From the NCBI GenBank assembly GCA_012963075.1, contig DTWI01000135.1, positions 1 through 7,118 on the forward strand: 7,118 nt of DNA, read 5' to 3'. The notes under the pieces were generated by a model. It had not been told where the DNA came from. It worked only from the letters and a program-made list of their open reading frames with translations, and did no database searches. The stretch comes from Fidelibacterota bacterium (lineage in GTDB: Bacteria > Marinisomatota > Marinisomatia > Marinisomatales > Marinisomataceae). Both the position numbers and the translations under genes were made by a program. Each line of letters opens with the position of its first letter. Position 1 is the first letter of the stretch. Of this stretch, positions 5,611-7,118 are shown one piece after another.

Positions 5611-7118
5611 TTACCAATCGTACCCAATCGATAAAATGTATTGAGGCTTAGAATAATCACCATCGGGATAACGATCCCATGCGGTATCGATTCTTATTAA
5701 TGCCCATGGAGTAAATATTTTCATACCAATTCCGAGAGTAGCAATAATTGGAGAAGCATCAGGATCAGTTAGATTATATTTGGACCGAACAAGTGCACTA
5801 TCATTAAATTCTTCACTATTATCCCATGCAGCACCAACATCTAAGAAAAGATGTCCAAAAATATTACCAAATTTAATTCTAGCAGGAAATCCAACATCAA
5901 CATAATTAATAAATGGAAATCGCAATTCAAAGTTGGCAACAGCAACATTTTCACCAGTGCGTTCTCTATAGCGTGCTCCTCGCACAGGGAATACATACTC
6001 CGTAAAATAGACATCTTCTAACACAGTAGAACTCTCATAATCTAAAATTCTTTCTGCATAAAATCCTGAATCGTCTCTACCTTCAGTCTGAGTATCAGAA
6101 TAAAAAGTCATTTGAGATGTTCCACCTAGAAAAAACTTTTCAGGATTTTTACCAAAACTTCTTCCCAACATTAGCCTGGTGGCAAAACTATAATTTCTAT
6201 TAATTTTAAAATATTTTCTTATATCAAATTTAACGGTTTTAAAAGCAAGACTGTCATCACCAATATCTGGACTAAATTGGAAAGTTAAATATTGTCTTAG
6301 TCCATCATTAGGACCAGTATAAGTATTAGTTGTATTATCGTATACCCAACTAACTAAAGGAATAAATGATTTCAGATTTTCTGAATAATTTGTCTCAACT
6401 TGTCCAGTCCAATAGTCAATCTCTTTGATTTCATAGCTAATACCTCGTAGGGTTACACCAAGGTCAATTCTATTAAATTTTGAAAATGGATATTGAGCAA
6501 AAAATCCAACACCATAATCTCTTAATAAACCTATATAATCAGCATCAAGACTATAACCTAGAGAGAATAAATTTGCATATTGGAAAAGTGTTCCATAATA
6601 GTTTGTTCTATTCTTTAGATATCCATAACTCAATGCTATATCACTATTGTCTAAATCCATAACAAGATTAGAAGCAAACCTTACTTGGTGATCCCCCATA
6701 ACATCGCTCCATGCAATATTAGCAAGACCAGTAGTTCCAAATAAATTATCAATAGAAGCACTGGTATAAATATAATCTAATGAGAACTCTATTTTGTACT
6801 TTTGTGGATTGTAATTACCAGAAAGACGTAAAGAATCAACAGATGTTAATTCCTGGTCTGAATCTATATGATCTGGATCATTAAATTTCTTATAACTGCG
6901 AGCAAAAATATAGTTTGAATAATCTTCTTGTTCGGAAATATTTGGTTCATTTTTGACAAAACGCAGATCTTCAAAATCTTCTGATTCATCTTTTGTAGTG
7001 TAAAATACTGTAGGAGAAATTTCTTTATTTTCAATTTCAATTGGATTATTCATCAAAAATAAGTCCCAACCTCTTTTTTTATATCCAGCAAAAATTATTT
7101 TATCTGCATTTCTATCAA
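5611..7118 (-). CDS. Outer-membrane protein: end of a TolB-like propeller plus Omp85/BamA-type beta-barrel, 5' end beyond the window
   Basis: The reading frame is open to the right edge, so the visible 501 residues are a C-terminal part and no start codon is in view. The TTG at 7054-7056 and ATG at 7051-7053 lie inside a propeller blade (DKIIFAGYKKRGWDLFLMNNP, visible residues 5-25) typical of PD40/TolB-like repeats. An acidic linker (about 26-90) follows, then a barrel rich in alternating, aromatic strands. Omp85 marks include a YDNTTNTYTGPNDGLR segment (about 259-274), FLGG (329-332), VRGARYRERTG (378-388, the VRG loop-6 element) and NFELRFPF (395-402). The protein ends in Trp (IGYDW), the aromatic terminus recognised by the Bam machinery. 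The whole gene probably encodes a signal peptide, a periplasmic beta-propeller and the pore domain. No POTRA repeat is visible. Its role could be protein or lipid export or peptidoglycan contact; this is not known. tgt follows after 4 nt. Confidence 0.88.
   Translation of the reverse strand, partial: DRNADKIIFAGYKKRGWDLFLMNNPIEIENKEISPTVFYTTKDESEDFEDLRFVKNEPNISEQEDYSNYIFARSYKKFNDPDHIDSDQELTSVDSLRLSGNYNPQKYKIEFSLDYIYTSASIDNLFGTTGLANIAWSDVMGDHQVRFASNLVMDLDNSDIALSYGYLKNRTNYYGTLFQYANLFSLGYSLDADYIGLLRDYGVGFFAQYPFSKFNRIDLGVTLRGISYEIKEIDYWTGQVETNYSENLKSFIPLVSWVYDNTTNTYTGPNDGLRQYLTFQFSPDIGDDSLAFKTVKFDIRKYFKINRNYSFATRLMLGRSFGKNPEKFFLGGTSQMTFYSDTQTEGRDDSGFYAERILDYESSTVLEDVYFTEYVFPVRGARYRERTGENVAVANFELRFPFINYVDVGFPARIKFGNIFGHLFLDVGAAWDNSEEFNDSALVRSKYNLTDPDASPIIATLGIGMKIFTPWALIRIDTAWDRYPDGDYSKPQYILSIGYDW

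Noticed and set aside
6480..6662. 60-codon open frame on the plus strand
   Set aside because: It is antisense to barrel strands, rich in His, Asn and Tyr, and resembles no protein.
7051..7056. TTG/ATG as the start of the barrel gene
   Set aside because: The frame is open upstream to the window edge and encodes a recognisable propeller blade; the predicted start has no signal peptide, which an outer-membrane protein needs.
1..7118. CRISPR array, insertion sequence, toxin-antitoxin or phage-defence genes
   Set aside because: I saw no direct-repeat array, transposase, integrase, terminal inverted repeats or defence motifs; the tRNA edge shows no duplicated attachment site within the window.

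Overview
The window is a tightly packed, single-strand (minus) chromosomal segment from a Gram-negative, AT-rich bacterium. Several features point to the Fibrobacteres-Chlorobi-Bacteroidetes (FCB) superphylum: an Ig-like lipoprotein of the 'PQGG' type, a beta-propeller/Omp85-barrel fusion, a Tgt whose zinc cysteines are gone (as I recall for Bacteroidota Tgts), and a HIT protein of the 'LWAPW' subfamily. A marine lineage such as Candidatus Marinimicrobia (SAR406) would fit, but that is a guess from sequence style, not a database result.

In transcription order (right to left) the window holds: the C-terminal part of an outer-membrane protein with the end of a TolB-like propeller, then an Omp85/BamA-type barrel (5611-7118, open at the right edge); tgt, queuosine tRNA-guanine transglycosylase (4479-5606, probable TTG start); an Ig-like lipoprotein (3404-4495); a small HxGH nucleotidyltransferase (2989-3402); a 96-residue conserved-looking protein of unknown function (2717-3007); a HIT-family nucleotide phosphorylase/hydrolase (2233-2727); a 94-residue three-helix membrane protein (1949-2233); an SSS-family sodium/solute symporter with a soluble C-terminal tail (96-1952); and the 5' two-thirds of tRNA-Asn(GTT), running off the left edge (1-47).

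Neighbouring genes are separated by at most 4 nt or overlap by 1 to 19 nt, so the eight protein genes almost certainly form one transcription unit with translational coupling. The 48-nt gap before the tRNA has no convincing terminator, so the tRNA may be on the same transcript. The unit mixes envelope functions (barrel, lipoprotein, symporter pair) with nucleotide and tRNA chemistry (Tgt, nucleotidyltransferase, HIT). tRNA-Asn(GUU) is one of the four natural substrates of Tgt.

No mobile element, CRISPR array, long repeat or clear defence system is visible. The most interesting points are the complete loss of all four zinc ligands in Tgt, the parallel loss of the CxxC pair in the HIT protein of the same operon, and the small membrane protein joined to the symporter by an ATGA overlap. 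Otherwise this looks like an ordinary core-genome operon.
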